A stretch of DNA of 64,000 nucleotides from CBDDEI01 sp965226775 (lineage in GTDB: Bacteria; Chloroflexota; Dehalococcoidia; SHYD01): positions 434,001 through 498,000 of the forward strand of contig CBDDEI010000002.1 in NCBI GenBank assembly GCA_965226775.1, given 5' to 3'. Position 1 is the stretch's first letter. Each line of letters starts with the position of its first letter. Below the pieces are notes generated by a model that did no database searches, had not been told where the DNA came from, and saw nothing but the letters and a program-made list of their open reading frames with translations. The position numbers and the translations under genes were made by a program. Positions 1 through 9,089 of the stretch are shown here, piece after piece.

Positions 1-31
1 AGGAGAATAAACGTGTATTTTGGATTCACCG

Positions 32-1168
32 TTATAACTTCTGAGCCTCCTCCATGAGTACTGTGAGCATTTCACTCTCCTCCACGGTACGGAAAATCTC
101 ACCATTTTTAAAGATCACGCCGCGGCCGTTGCCGCCGCCGGCCACGCCCAGGTCGGCGTCTTTCGCCTCACCCGGCCCGTTGACCACGCAGCCCATAACC
201 GCGATCTTTATTTCTTTGTCCATCCCCCGCAGCTTATCTTGCACCGTATTCGCCAGGCCGATGAGGTCGAACTGCGCGCGGCCGCAGGCAGGGCAGGCTA
301 CAAGGGTTGGCCCCCGCTGGCGGATATTGGTCGCCCGCAGGATGTCATAGCAGGTATCGATCTCCTCCACTGGATCGGCGGAGAGGGAGCTGCGGATGGT
401 ATCGCCGATGCCCTCCATGAGCAGCGTACCGATGCCGATTGCGCTGCGGATGGCGCCGGGCTTGGGCGTGCCTGATTCAGTGACGCCCAGATGCATGGGA
501 TAGGGGACCATGCTGGCGATGCGGCGGTTGGCCTCGATCATGGCGTATACGTCAAAAGCCTTAAGGGATATCTTGATGTCCTGGAAGCCTTCCTGCTCCA
601 GCAGCTTGCACTCTTCCAGGCCCGCTCGAACCATGCGGCGCACCAGCCATTCCCCCCGCAGACCGGGAGTAGCGCCCTCCGGCATCACCTCGTCGCCGCT
701 AACGGGCGGGAGGCTACCCTCGTTCACGCCGATACGGATGGGAATGTGCGCGGCCTTGGCCGCGGCAACCACCTCGCGGATCTTCCGCTCGTCCTTAATG
801 GTGCCCGGATTCAAGCGACAGCAGTCCACGCCGCCGTCGATTGCGATGAGCGCTAGGCGGTGATCAAAGTGGTGGTCGGTAATCAGCGGAATTGAGATGC
901 GCTTCTTTATCTCCGGCACAGCCCTAGCCTGGGCCTCGTTCAAGCAGGAGACGCGAATGACCTCGCAGCCCGCCTCTTCCAAGCGATGGATCTGCGCCAC
1001 GGTGGCGTCCACATCTGACGTGTCGGTAATGCACATGGACTGCACCATTACCGGCGCGCCTCCACCTATCTGCACCTTGCCTACGTGTACCGGGCGAGAC
1101 TGGCGGCGCGGGCGCGGCCCCACGCTCTCTATGATGTCCGTTCCCCCAATGACATGTTCAGTGCTCAT
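32..1168 (-). CDS. ispG: 4-hydroxy-3-methylbut-2-en-1-yl diphosphate synthase (flavodoxin/ferredoxin)
   Basis: IspG (GcpE) converts ME-cPP to HMBPP, the penultimate step of the MEP isoprenoid pathway, in the cytoplasm with a [4Fe-4S] cluster. The 378-residue protein has the TIM-barrel N-terminal part (VMVQSMCITDTSDVDAT, then LITDHHFDHRLAL) and the C-terminal cluster domain with CPACGR (Cys292, Cys295) and GCVVNGPGE (Cys327), the three expected ligands. Length is normal for the short bacterial form. It is the last visible gene of the minus-strand operon. Its ATG overlaps the rseP stop by four bases (ATGA), so translation is probably coupled. Dxr, of the same pathway, lies two genes upstream. 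Confidence 0.97.
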   Translation of the reverse strand: MSTEHVIGGTDIIESVGPRPRRQSRPVHVGKVQIGGGAPVMVQSMCITDTSDVDATVAQIHRLEEAGCEVIRVSCLNEAQARAVPEIKKRISIPLITDHHFDHRLALIAIDGGVDCCRLNPGTIKDERKIREVVAAAKAAHIPIRIGVNEGSLPPVSGDEVMPEGATPGLRGEWLVRRMVRAGLEECKLLEQEGFQDIKISLKAFDVYAMIEANRRIASMVPYPMHLGVTESGTPKPGAIRSAIGIGTLLMEGIGDTIRSSLSADPVEEIDTCYDILRATNIRQRGPTLVACPACGRAQFDLIGLANTVQDKLRGMDKEIKIAVMGCVVNGPGEAKDADLGVAGGGNGRGVIFKNGEIFRTVEESEMLTVLMEEAQKL

Positions 1169-2484
1169 GGAAACAAGGTCTCCCCTCTTATTAGCCGTGC
1201 AACATCGTTAAAGGTGACAATCGCAATCAGGCCCATAAGGACTACAAATCCCATCAGGTGCACCAGGCTCTCCCGCTCCGGGGAGATGCGGCGCCCCCGC
1301 CTGGCCCACTCGATACCTACGAACAGGATCCGACCGCCATCCAACATGGGTATGGGCAAAATATTGAGGATGGCGAGGTTCATGCTCAGGAGCGCCATCC
1401 ACTCCAGCAATGGTAGGACGCCGGCTCTGGCCACCTGTCCCGTTGCCTGGGCAATACCAACCGGCCCGGTCACAGCCGGCCCCTCAGAGCGGCTTACGAT
1501 TGCGGAAAAAATACCGTTCTTGAACAAACTCAGCATGTCGAATGATCGGCGCGTCCCCAATGCCAGTGCTTCGATAGGGGAATACGAGACCTCCCTTACA
1601 CTGCGTCCTGGCGCTGAAATCAGGACGCCCATAGGCCCCTCGCCTTCCGGCGGTTCCGCGCGAGGCGTCAAGGTAATGGACCGGGTAGCTCCGCCGCGCT
1701 GCACCTCCAGGGTCATCTCTTTGCCGAGGCTCTGCTCTACTAATCCCCTTACTTCTGAAAGGATGTTGACTCGCTGCCCGTTTACGGTGTGGAGCCGATC
1801 GCCTGCCTGAAGGCCCGCGGCAAAAGCAGGGGAGTTGGGCACTACCGCCTCTATGCGCACGGGTTCCTGGAAGGTAATGCCTGTTGGCCCTTGCCCAGCC
1901 GGAGGGGACCAGCGCGGCAGCACGTAGGCCGTTGCCTGGCGCCCATTCCGGTCGTACTGCAAGGCGATCTCGGAGCCCATGTTGAGCTGGAGGTTGTAGC
2001 TGAGGTCGCGGCGGTTCTCCACCGGCCGGTCGTTAACCTTTACGATGACGTCGCCCGGTTCAAGGCCGGCGCTGGCCGCCGGAGACCCCGGAGACACCAC
2101 ACCAATAGTCACCGGCTCCACTAGCACCTCGCGAGTGAGCAGGACGCTGATAGTGAGCAGGGCAATGGGCAGCACTGCGTTCATGAAAGAACCAGCAGCC
2201 AGGATGATCAGGCGCGTGTGCGCCGGCTTGCCCGCTAAGCTCCCCGCCTCTTCCGGATTCTCCTCACCCAACAGCTTCACAAAGCCGCCCAGCGGCAGGA
2301 TGTTCAGTGAGTAGTCTGTGCCCTTAAAGCGGATGGCAAAGAGTCGCGGCGGGTAACCAAACCCGAACTCCTGCACAGTAACGCCGGCCATCTTGGCAGT
2401 AATAAAATGCCCCAGCTCGTGCACCAGCACCAGGAAAAAAAGAACGCCAAAGAAAGGGAGGAGTGTGGCTAGAAAATCTAACAT
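1165..2484 (-). CDS. rseP: RIP metalloprotease RseP (site-2 protease, M50)
   Basis: Membrane-embedded zinc protease of the RseP/RasP family, which cleaves membrane-bound anti-sigma factors and signal-peptide remnants. The sequence shows an N-terminal membrane segment carrying the zinc motif HELGH (His22, Glu23, His26), a periplasmic region with two PDZ-like modules (around residues 120-190 and 205-275, each with an AGL.xGD signature), and a C-terminal membrane segment with NILPIPMLDGG holding the third ligand (about Asp382). At 439 residues it is typical. It sits between dxr and ispG, an arrangement common in bacteria. The substrate here is unknown. Confidence 0.95.
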   Translation of the reverse strand: MLDFLATLLPFFGVLFFLVLVHELGHFITAKMAGVTVQEFGFGYPPRLFAIRFKGTDYSLNILPLGGFVKLLGEENPEEAGSLAGKPAHTRLIILAAGSFMNAVLPIALLTISVLLTREVLVEPVTIGVVSPGSPAASAGLEPGDVIVKVNDRPVENRRDLSYNLQLNMGSEIALQYDRNGRQATAYVLPRWSPPAGQGPTGITFQEPVRIEAVVPNSPAFAAGLQAGDRLHTVNGQRVNILSEVRGLVEQSLGKEMTLEVQRGGATRSITLTPRAEPPEGEGPMGVLISAPGRSVREVSYSPIEALALGTRRSFDMLSLFKNGIFSAIVSRSEGPAVTGPVGIAQATGQVARAGVLPLLEWMALLSMNLAILNILPIPMLDGGRILFVGIEWARRGRRISPERESLVHLMGFVVLMGLIAIVTFNDVARLIRGETLFP

Positions 2485-2490
2485 AACGTA

Positions 2491-3633
2491 TCAGCGTCCC
2501 ACTACGGCTACGCGCTGCTCTACGCAGCGGCGCGCCCACTGGTCGGCCTCTAATATTTCTTCAAGACTCGGGTTTGCAATAACCTCGTGCTGCTCTACGG
2601 TATCGGCTACCGCGGCATAGATATCGGTAAAGCCCAGATGCCCCGCTAAGAACGCGGCAACGGCTGCATCGTCCGCAGCGCTCAACACCGCGGGCGCCGT
2701 TCCCCCCGTGTGCGCGATCTGCACGGCCAGGGCCAGGCAGGGATAGCGCGCCATGTCCACGGAGCCAAAGGTGAGTTCGCCAAGCGCCAACAAGTCCAGG
2801 GGCTTAGTTGCCGTGGGGAGACGTTCGGGGTAGGTGAGCGCGTACTGTAGCGGCACGCGCATGTCCGGCGTGCCCAGCTGCGCCTTGATAACCCCGTCGG
2901 GATATTCGACAAATGAATGCACAATGCTCTCCCTGTGCTGGAGCACCTCTATCTGCTCCCAAGGATAGCTAAAGAGCCAGTGGGCCTCCATCACTTCAAA
3001 CCCCTTGTTCATTAGGGTAGCGGAGTCCACCGTGATCTTCTTGCCCATCTTCCAGGTGGGGTGCTGCAGCGCTTGCTCCGGAGAAACCTGGGCCAAGGCA
3101 TCCAACGGGAGGTCTCGCAATGCGCCACCCGATGCGGTAAGCACTAAACGGCGTATCCTTGGCCAGGGTTCGCCTGGTTCACCCACCAGACACTGCCACA
3201 ACGCGCTGTGCTCGCTGTCTACGGGGAGCAGCATGCCGCCGTTCTCATCAGCAGCCTGGCGCACCAGCGCGCCCGCCATCACAAAGACTTCTTTGTTAGC
3301 CAGGGCCACCATCTTCCCAGCTTGCAACGCCGCGAGCGCCGGGCCCAGTCCTACTTTGCCCACCGTGCCGATGACTACCAGGTCTGCTTCAGGCGCAACG
3401 GCCATCTCTTCTAAGGAGCAATACTCGACGGAAGGGCTACCGGGCGGGAGTGGCAATGGCACGTTCTCGCAGGCGACCAAGCGGGGGCGATAGCGTTGTA
3501 CCTGCTGCGTCAGGAGGTCAACATTGCTGCCGCCTGCCAAGCCCACAACCTCGAAGTGGTCGTGCCCTGCCAAGAGCTCTAAGGTCTGGCGACCAATGGA
3601 GCCCGTTGACCCTAAGATAACTAGTCGCTTCAT
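2491..3633 (-). CDS. dxr: 1-deoxy-D-xylulose 5-phosphate reductoisomerase
   Basis: Dxr makes MEP from DXP using NADPH, the first committed step of the MEP pathway. The 380-residue protein begins MKRLVILGSTGSIGRQTLE, with the dinucleotide-binding GSTGSIG at residues 8-14, followed by LANKE, PVDSEH, TVDSATLMNKGFE and the C-terminal helical domain. The open frame extends about 680 bases further upstream, but that part is antisense-type noise inside cdsA; the ATG at 3633, overlapping the cdsA stop as ATGA, is the natural start. It belongs to the same operon as ispG, so two enzymes of one pathway are co-transcribed. Confidence 0.96.
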   Translation of the reverse strand: MKRLVILGSTGSIGRQTLELLAGHDHFEVVGLAGGSNVDLLTQQVQRYRPRLVACENVPLPLPPGSPSVEYCSLEEMAVAPEADLVVIGTVGKVGLGPALAALQAGKMVALANKEVFVMAGALVRQAADENGGMLLPVDSEHSALWQCLVGEPGEPWPRIRRLVLTASGGALRDLPLDALAQVSPEQALQHPTWKMGKKITVDSATLMNKGFEVMEAHWLFSYPWEQIEVLQHRESIVHSFVEYPDGVIKAQLGTPDMRVPLQYALTYPERLPTATKPLDLLALGELTFGSVDMARYPCLALAVQIAHTGGTAPAVLSAADDAAVAAFLAGHLGFTDIYAAVADTVEQHEVIANPSLEEILEADQWARRCVEQRVAVVGR

Positions 3634-4478
3634 GACGGTGTCACAAACCACCGAACATAATAGTAGACGAGCGGCCCAACGAATACAAGACTGTCCATAC
3701 GATCCAAGAGACCGCCGTGGCCCGGCATCAGGTTGCTCACATCCTTCACGCCTGCGGTCCGCTTTAACAACGATTCCGCGAGGTCGCCCGTTTGCGCCGC
3801 GAAGGAGATGGCCAACCCCAGGGCCCAGAAGCTCGCGCTTACCGGCAGGACAAGCACTTGCCCGATGAGCGGTACTCCCAGTGTGGTCAGCGCGACCGCG
3901 CCCAGCGCCCCCTCCCAGGTCTTGCCGGGACTCAGGCGCGGCGACAGTTTGTGGCGGCCAAAGAGCCTGCCCACGGCATAGGCGGCTGTATCGTTGATGA
4001 ACGTGGCAGAGAACACCAGCAGCACCCACTCGAAGCCCTGCGGCATTTGGCGCAACGACACGAAGTGGCTGAGGAGCCACCCCACGTAGAGGACGCCGCC
4101 CAGTGTCCAGAACCAGCCCATGCCGGAGCCGCCGCTTTCGTAGCGCATCACCGACCACAGTAGACTCAGCAGCAGCGTGGCCAAGAGCACTGCGGGCAGC
4201 ACGTCGTCGCTCACCGCAAACCGGGCTTCCAGCACCATGAGGGCCGCCCCCGCGTAGAGCAGCGGACGCCAGGGATCGCCGGCCGCAGCAACCGCTAGCC
4301 GGCCGAACTCCCACGCGGCTACCAGCGCAACCAGCAGCGCGGCTGCGGTGAACCAGGGATCGCCCGCCCAGGTTACGCCCAGGAGAATGGGCAGTCCCAC
4401 CAGGGCCGTCGCCAGCCGTACGATTAGGTTGCTCGGCCCTGCTTGGGAAGGAACGCTACTCTGAATCGCGACCCCCAA
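3630..4478 (-). CDS. cdsA: phosphatidate cytidylyltransferase
   Basis: CdsA forms CDP-diacylglycerol from phosphatidic acid and CTP, the branch point of phospholipid synthesis, in the cytoplasmic membrane. The 282-residue protein is strongly hydrophobic, with about eight membrane segments, and carries the family signature near the C-terminus: SLLKRTAGVKDVSN, then PGHGGLLDRMDS. Its start lies 23 bases inside uppS and its stop overlaps the dxr start. The uppS-cdsA-dxr order is widely conserved. A start a few codons further in is possible, as the first 15 residues are not conserved in the family. Confidence 0.95.
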   Translation of the reverse strand: MGVAIQSSVPSQAGPSNLIVRLATALVGLPILLGVTWAGDPWFTAAALLVALVAAWEFGRLAVAAAGDPWRPLLYAGAALMVLEARFAVSDDVLPAVLLATLLLSLLWSVMRYESGGSGMGWFWTLGGVLYVGWLLSHFVSLRQMPQGFEWVLLVFSATFINDTAAYAVGRLFGRHKLSPRLSPGKTWEGALGAVALTTLGVPLIGQVLVLPVSASFWALGLAISFAAQTGDLAESLLKRTAGVKDVSNLMPGHGGLLDRMDSLVFVGPLVYYYVRWFVTPS

Positions 4479-5211
4479 AGCGCCGCTCTCGACGGCTATA
4501 GGCCAGGAGCGCCGCCTGAACGTCTCCCAGGTCGAAGTCCGGCCAGAGGGTGGGGGTACTGTAGTACTCGGCGTAGGCGGCCTGCCAGATGAGGAAATTG
4601 CTCAGACGCATCTCGCCGCCGGTGCGGATAATGAGGTCGGGGTCGGGGAGCTCGGAAGTATAGAGGTAGCGGTTAATGAGCGCGCTATCGATGGCTTCGG
4701 GCGGGATGCCATCCTGGACGATGCGCTGCACCGCCGAGACCAGCTCTTGCCGCCCCCCATAGTTGAACGCGATGTTCAAGATCATCTTCTGATTGTTACG
4801 GGTCAACTCCACGCCTCGTTGAATGGCCTCCCGAAGCTGCCGGGGGACGCGCTCCATTGAGCCCAGGTGGCGTACTTGCACGCCCGCCTCATGAAGCGAT
4901 CCGGTTTCTTTATCAATGACCTCACGCAGCAGGCTAAATAATGCGCCTATCTCTGCCTGCGAACGGCCCCAGTTCTCTGCCGAGAAGGCGAAGAGGGTGA
5001 GATGCCGAATGCCGTAGTCGCCAAAGCCCTGGATGACGCGCCGGGCGTTCTGGGTGCCCGCGCGATGTCCTGCATTTGTGGGCAGGTGACGTTTACGCGC
5101 CCAGCGTCCGTTGCCGTCCATGATGATGGCAACGTGGTCTGGTAACGGTGTGATGGCCGGAAGGGCCTGCGCCTCTGCGGTAGCGAGTCCCTCCTGCCGG
5201 ACTTCTGCCAT
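4456..5211 (-). CDS. uppS: isoprenyl transferase (undecaprenyl diphosphate synthase)
   Basis: Cis-prenyltransferase that extends farnesyl diphosphate with IPP to make the C55 carrier lipid of peptidoglycan synthesis. The 251-residue protein shows DHVAIIMDGNGRWA with the catalytic Asp at residue 32, FAFSAENWGR, FNYGGRQE, and the C-terminal DLIIRTGGEMRLSNFLIWQAAYAE block. The first 20 residues are family-variable. It lies 6 bases after frr and overlaps cdsA by 23 bases. It uses the isoprenoid units made by the MEP enzymes of this operon and supplies lipid II synthesis, to which murE (end of window) contributes. Confidence 0.96.
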   Translation of the reverse strand: MAEVRQEGLATAEAQALPAITPLPDHVAIIMDGNGRWARKRHLPTNAGHRAGTQNARRVIQGFGDYGIRHLTLFAFSAENWGRSQAEIGALFSLLREVIDKETGSLHEAGVQVRHLGSMERVPRQLREAIQRGVELTRNNQKMILNIAFNYGGRQELVSAVQRIVQDGIPPEAIDSALINRYLYTSELPDPDLIIRTGGEMRLSNFLIWQAAYAEYYSTPTLWPDFDLGDVQAALLAYSRRERRFGGRDSE

Positions 5212-5217
5212 CGACCG

Positions 5218-5775
5218 CTAGACCTCCAACAGCTCGGTTTCCTTGGTCTTGCCTACCTGCTCCAGTTCTACGACAGCACTGTCCAAAAGCTTCTGAAGCT
5301 GCTCGCTGGCTCTTGCCAGCTCATCCTCAGAGATCTCCTTGCGCTTTTCTGTGGCGCGGAGATCTTCCAGCGCATCACGGCGGACGTTACGGAGGGCTAC
5401 TTTGCCGCCCTCCATGTGCTTTCGCACCAGCTTGACCAGGTCTTGCCGCCGCTCTTGGGTGAGCTGCGGGAACGCGAGGCGGATCACCGTGCCGTCGTTG
5501 CTGGGGTTGATCCCCAACTCCGAGGCCTGGATAGCCTTCTCAATAGCCGCTATCATGCCGCGCTCCCAAGGCTGGATAACCAACAACCGGGCTTCCGGCA
5601 CGGAGACGCTGGCCATCTGGTCGATGGGCGTTGGGGTGCCGTAATAGTCCGCGCGGATGTTAGAGAGCACAGCATAGGAGGCCCGTCCGGTGCGCAACGT
5701 GTTTAGTTCACGCTCCTGGACCTGGATGGCTTTCTGCATCTTGTCTTCAGCAGTGTGAAGCGTATCTGCAATCAT
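5218..5775 (-). CDS. frr: ribosome recycling factor
   Basis: RRF splits post-termination ribosomes together with EF-G and IF3. It has 185 residues, the usual size, with the two-domain RRF pattern: ERELNTLRTGRAS near the N-terminus, YYGTPTPIDQMASVSVPEAR, then the helical arm with NDGTVIRLAFPQLTQERR. The open frame begins four codons earlier at a TTG, but those bases include the ribosome-binding sequence GGAGGG, which lies 5-6 bases before the ATG at 5775; that ATG is chosen. It sits between pyrH and uppS, the standard bacterial order. Confidence 0.96.
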   Translation of the reverse strand: MIADTLHTAEDKMQKAIQVQERELNTLRTGRASYAVLSNIRADYYGTPTPIDQMASVSVPEARLLVIQPWERGMIAAIEKAIQASELGINPSNDGTVIRLAFPQLTQERRQDLVKLVRKHMEGGKVALRNVRRDALEDLRATEKRKEISEDELARASEQLQKLLDSAVVELEQVGKTKETELLEV

Positions 5776-5819
5776 ACATCCCTCCAAGAAGGGTTTTGAT
5801 ATTGGGAAAGAGTGCGGGG

Positions 5820-6548
5820 CTAGGCGGCGGAGTCGTCGGACACCAGGGTTCCGACCGTCTCTCCGGCAACCACCCGCTCAATGTTCCCCGGCGCCAGGGG
5901 ATCAAAGACTACGATGGGTAGCTTGTGCTCCATGCAGAGCGAAAGGGCGGTGCTGTCCATCACGTCCAGCCGGCGGTTCAGTACCTCAAGGTAGGTGATC
6001 CGCTCGAACCGCTGCGCACCCGGGACCTTCTGCGGATCGGCGTCGTAAACGCCGTCCACTTTGTTCTTGCCGAGCAGCAGGATCTGCGCTCCAATCTCCA
6101 GCGCTCGCAACGCTGCGGCGGTGTCCGTCGTGAAGAAGGGATTACCGGTGCCGGCGGCAAACAAGACCACCCGACCCTTCTCCAGGTGCCGCATTGCCCG
6201 CCGGCGAATGTAGGGCTCCGCCACTGCCTGCACAGGGATGGCGGTCTGGGTGCGGACCACCGTCCCGTCCTGCTCTAGCGCGTCCTGCAACATAAGACTG
6301 TTAATGACGGTAGCCAGCATACCTGCGTAGTCTGCCGTGGCTCTGTCCATCACCGATGCATACTGGCTGCCCCGGAAAAAGTTTCCTCCGCCCATCACGA
6401 CAGCCATTTCCGTGCCCGTCTTGCTGGCCGCCGACACGGCATCAGCCAGAAAGCGGACAACGTTCAGATCAATACCGGATTGCCCTTCTCCCTGTAGCGC
6501 TTCTCCGCTCAGCTTAAGCAGCACACGGCTATAGCTACGCTCGAGCAC
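5820..6548 (-). CDS. pyrH: UMP kinase
   Basis: Bacterial UMP kinase of the amino-acid kinase fold, phosphorylating UMP to UDP. The 242-residue protein shows RVLLKLSGEALQGEGQ at the N-terminus, VVMGGGNFFRG (phosphate-binding glycine loop), the AAGTGNPFFTTDTAAALRA nucleotide-binding segment, KVDGVYDADP and the C-terminal IERVVAGETVGTLV. Lengths of spacers to tsf (15 bases) and frr (44 bases) fit one operon. The tsf-pyrH-frr order is nearly universal in bacteria. UMP kinases are usually hexamers regulated by GTP and UTP; nothing in the sequence argues otherwise. Confidence 0.96.
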   Translation of the reverse strand: MLERSYSRVLLKLSGEALQGEGQSGIDLNVVRFLADAVSAASKTGTEMAVVMGGGNFFRGSQYASVMDRATADYAGMLATVINSLMLQDALEQDGTVVRTQTAIPVQAVAEPYIRRRAMRHLEKGRVVLFAAGTGNPFFTTDTAAALRALEIGAQILLLGKNKVDGVYDADPQKVPGAQRFERITYLEVLNRRLDVMDSTALSLCMEHKLPIVVFDPLAPGNIERVVAGETVGTLVSDDSAA

Positions 6549-6563
6549 AACCCGTCCTTTACG

Positions 6564-7073
6564 CTACTCTGCGCCGAGCGCAAACCGGGCAAAGCGGCGC
6601 ACCCGCACGTTCTCTCCGGTCTTGCGGACGGCGTCGTCCACTAGGTCTTTGATGGTTTTGCTAGGGTCTTTGATAAAGGGTTGCTCTAACAGGCACAGCT
6701 CTGTCACCTCACCCTCTTCGTCCTCGGGCTTTTCTTCAGCCGTGAGGTAGCGCGGTGCGCTTGCAGCCACCTGCATGGCCAAGTCATGGGCAAGGGCCTT
6801 AAAGTCGTCCGTGCGAGCCACGAAGTCTGTCTCGCAGTTCACTTCAACCATCGCGCCGATGCGGCCGCCGCCGTGCATGTAGGACTCCACCACGCCTTGG
6901 GAAGCCTCACGGTCGGCTCGTTTGGCCGCCTTGGCCGCACCCTGCTCTTGCAGGATAGCCAGGGCTTTCTGCATGTCTCCCCTGGATTCATCCAGCGCGT
7001 GGCGGCATTCCATCACGCCTGCGCCGGACGCCTCCCGGAGTTCTCGAACTTGGGTAGCGGATATCTCGGCCAT
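6564..7073 (-). CDS. tsf: elongation factor Ts (short form)
   Basis: Guanine-nucleotide exchange factor for EF-Tu. It contains the N-terminal UBA-like domain (EISATQVRELREASGAGVMECRHAL) and the TDFVARTDDFKALAHDLAMQ motif that contacts EF-Tu. At 169 residues it is the short type lacking most of the second core subdomain, as in Thermus and many Chloroflexota, rather than the ~280-residue type of E. coli. The ATG overlaps the rpsB TAA by one base (TAATG), so the two are translationally coupled. Confidence 0.95.
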   Translation of the reverse strand: MAEISATQVRELREASGAGVMECRHALDESRGDMQKALAILQEQGAAKAAKRADREASQGVVESYMHGGGRIGAMVEVNCETDFVARTDDFKALAHDLAMQVAASAPRYLTAEEKPEDEEGEVTELCLLEQPFIKDPSKTIKDLVDDAVRKTGENVRVRRFARFALGAE

Positions 7074-8209
7074 TAAGTGCGCTCCTCCACTTTTGTCGCG
7101 GCCTCTGGAGCAGCGGAGGGCTCGGCTTCGGGCGCCGCAGCCGCTTCCATAGCAGCCGGGGCGGCATCGGTTTCGGCTACGGCTGTTTCAGCTACAGCTT
7201 CTGTTACCGCCGCGTCTGTTTCGGCTACGGCCTCTGTTACCGCCGCGTCTGTTTCGGCTACGGCCTCTGTTACCGCCGCGTCTGTTTCGGCTACGGCCTC
7301 TGCTACCGCCGCGTCTGTTTCTGTTACCGCCGCGTCTGTTTCGGCTACGGCCTCTGCTACCGCCGCGTCTGTTGCCGCTTCAGGTTCTGCGACCTCGGCC
7401 ACGGCTTCTACTTCTGCCTCAGCTTCCGCCCCAGCGTCTGCAATGGCCTGCTCTTCAGTTGGGTCGTACACATGGCTTACGCCCATGTCTACAGCCTCTT
7501 CTTCGCCGTAGTACTCTCTCGCTGCCATACCTTCCAGCACGGCCTCTGCAATCTTGCCCGACACAAGCTTTACCGCTCGGATAGCGTCGTCGTTGCCGGG
7601 AATGGGGAAGTCCATCTCATAGGGATCGCAGTTGGTGTCGGCCAGCGCTACGATGGGGATGCCAAGGCGTAATGCCTCTTTCACCGCAATGCGTTCTTTT
7701 GGCGTATCGATGACGAAGAGTGCGCCGGGAAGACGGGTCATCTCTTTGATGCCGCCGAGCTGCCGGTTCAGCCGCTCGATCTCGTCGTCAAGCTTGAGCT
7801 GCTCTTTCTTGGGCAGCCGCTCCAGCTCTCCCTTGGCCTTGCGATCTTCCAACCGCACCAGGTAGTCGATGCGGGACTGGATGGTGGCAAAGTTGGTCAA
7901 GGTGCCGCCGAGCCAGCGCTGGCTCACGAAGTACATGCCGCAGCGCCCAGCCTCAGTCTCCACCGCTTCCTGGGCCTGCTTCTTGGTGCCCACGAAAAGG
8001 AGGGTTTCGCCACGGGCTACCAGGTCTCGCACAAAGTCGTACGCTTCCTGGAGTTTCACCACCGTTTGTTGGAGATCGATGATGTGGATGCCGTTGCGCT
8101 CGGTAAAGATGAAGGTCTTCATCTTTGGGTTCCAACGGCGGGTCTGGTGACCGAAGTGGACGCCTGCTTCCAGCAAGGACTTCATAGGGATAGGGCTACT
8201 AGATACCAA
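7073..8209 (-). CDS. rpsB: 30S ribosomal protein S2 with acidic C-terminal repeat tail
   Basis: Small-subunit ribosomal protein S2. Residues 1 to about 257 are the normal S2 fold: MKSLLEAGVHFGHQTRRWNP, the coiled-coil insert KAKGELERLPKKEQLK, and VALADTNCDP. Residues about 258-378 form a low-complexity tail of Ala, Val, Thr, Glu and Asp with no Lys or Arg until KVEER at the end. Standard S2 is 230-260 residues. The chosen start is the TTG at 8209, preceded by CGGAGGA at 6-7 bases; the open frame reaches a further TTG at 8242 without a good ribosome site. It is the first gene of the minus-strand operon. The tail is discussed in the findings. Confidence 0.95.
   Translation of the reverse strand: MVSSSPIPMKSLLEAGVHFGHQTRRWNPKMKTFIFTERNGIHIIDLQQTVVKLQEAYDFVRDLVARGETLLFVGTKKQAQEAVETEAGRCGMYFVSQRWLGGTLTNFATIQSRIDYLVRLEDRKAKGELERLPKKEQLKLDDEIERLNRQLGGIKEMTRLPGALFVIDTPKERIAVKEALRLGIPIVALADTNCDPYEMDFPIPGNDDAIRAVKLVSGKIAEAVLEGMAAREYYGEEEAVDMGVSHVYDPTEEQAIADAGAEAEAEVEAVAEVAEPEAATDAAVAEAVAETDAAVTETDAAVAEAVAETDAAVTEAVAETDAAVTEAVAETDAAVTEAVAETAVAETDAAPAAMEAAAAPEAEPSAAPEAATKVEERT
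7195..7375. repeat. 33-bp tandem repeats inside the 3' end of rpsB
   Basis: Head-to-tail copies of a unit of about 33 bp (plus strand GCGTCTGTTTCGGCTACGGC then CTCTGTTACCGCC), some shortened. Being a multiple of three, the unit keeps the rpsB frame and encodes A-V-T-E-A-V-A-E-T-D-A in the protein. Copies differ by few bases, suggesting recent slippage. Exact copy number could be compressed in an assembly. Confidence 0.9.
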
Positions 8210-8418
8210 TGCATTCCTCCGTCTGCTGTCCTTCCATTTCAAGAAGGGCTAAGGGGGCAGCCCCCGGATAGTCGCGGGCTCCAACCGGTCAGGTCTAGAC
8301 CGCCCGACAAGTGTACCATAGGCCAGGTACGCGGGGAAGGGATGGAGGGCGCGTATTGATTCCCTGCACTTCGCCAGGATACGCGCTCGGCTCATCTTGA
8401 ACGGAGCGCCTAACGCAG

Positions 8419-9089
8419 CTACTTCCGCTGGAAGACCATAAGGTAGTCGTAGACGCCTTCCCACTGAGGGATGGCGCATACTCTTCTTTGCGCTCCCACC
8501 AGTCTGCCAGCAGCTTGTGGAACCGCTGCTCGCCCGTGTGGCCGCCGTCGCCCTCTCCTACATACACCACGGTCCCTCCCTGGTACGCTTCCAGCGTCTG
8601 GGCGGGCCAGTCCTGGATGTCGGGCCAGCAGAGGAGCAGGGTGCGGCTATGCCCGTCCTCCTGCAGCGCCTCCACGCCAGACCTCTTCTCGACCGGGAAA
8701 TGGATCGGCTCCAGCCGTGCTTCCACGCCCTCCGGGTTCTTATAGACCGTGGTCACAGGGTCGCACGCGCGCACGTCTACGCCCAACTCTGCGAGGAGCT
8801 TGGCCCAGTAGCCGGTGCCCGCGCCCACCTCCAGCACACCGTTGGGGCTCCACCGTTGGATGGCGCGGAGCGCGTCCTCATTGGGGATGCCAAAGGAGTA
8901 CTGCTGCACCAGACGGTCCCGCGCCGCAAAGGGCAGCACGTCGTCGCTGATCTGGATCTTGTGGTCGCTGGCGCGCCACCGCTCCTTCTCTTCCTGGTAG
9001 CGGGTCATCACCGCAACGTACTCCACTAGGTAGGGATTGTGCTCCCTATCCCAGGGTGTGAGGGTAAGAACGGGGCGCTGGTAGAGCAT
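8419..9089 (-). CDS. class I SAM-dependent methyltransferase-like protein (one frameshift near 8475)
   Basis: The first ~205 residues contain a Rossmann methyltransferase motif I, VLEVGAGTGYWAKLL, with the acidic end of motif II VRACDP, but little else identifies a substrate. The 9089 frame continues to 8295 with a non-conserved Ser/Thr-rich end. In the neighbouring frame, directly after EEYA, the strand reads IPQWEGVYDYLMVFQRK and stops at 8419, which looks like the genuine C-terminus. I therefore join the frames by a single small indel near 8472-8478. Error or true mutation cannot be told apart here. It precedes rpsB on the same strand. Confidence 0.7.

Noticed and set aside
2491..4314. 607-residue version of Dxr
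   Set aside because: The extra N-terminal part lies in a non-coding frame of cdsA; no fusion is supported.
7077..7511. 144-residue plus-strand frame rich in Ala, Ser, Thr and Val
   Set aside because: It is the antisense of the S2 repeat tail; its composition is a by-product of the 33-bp repeats.
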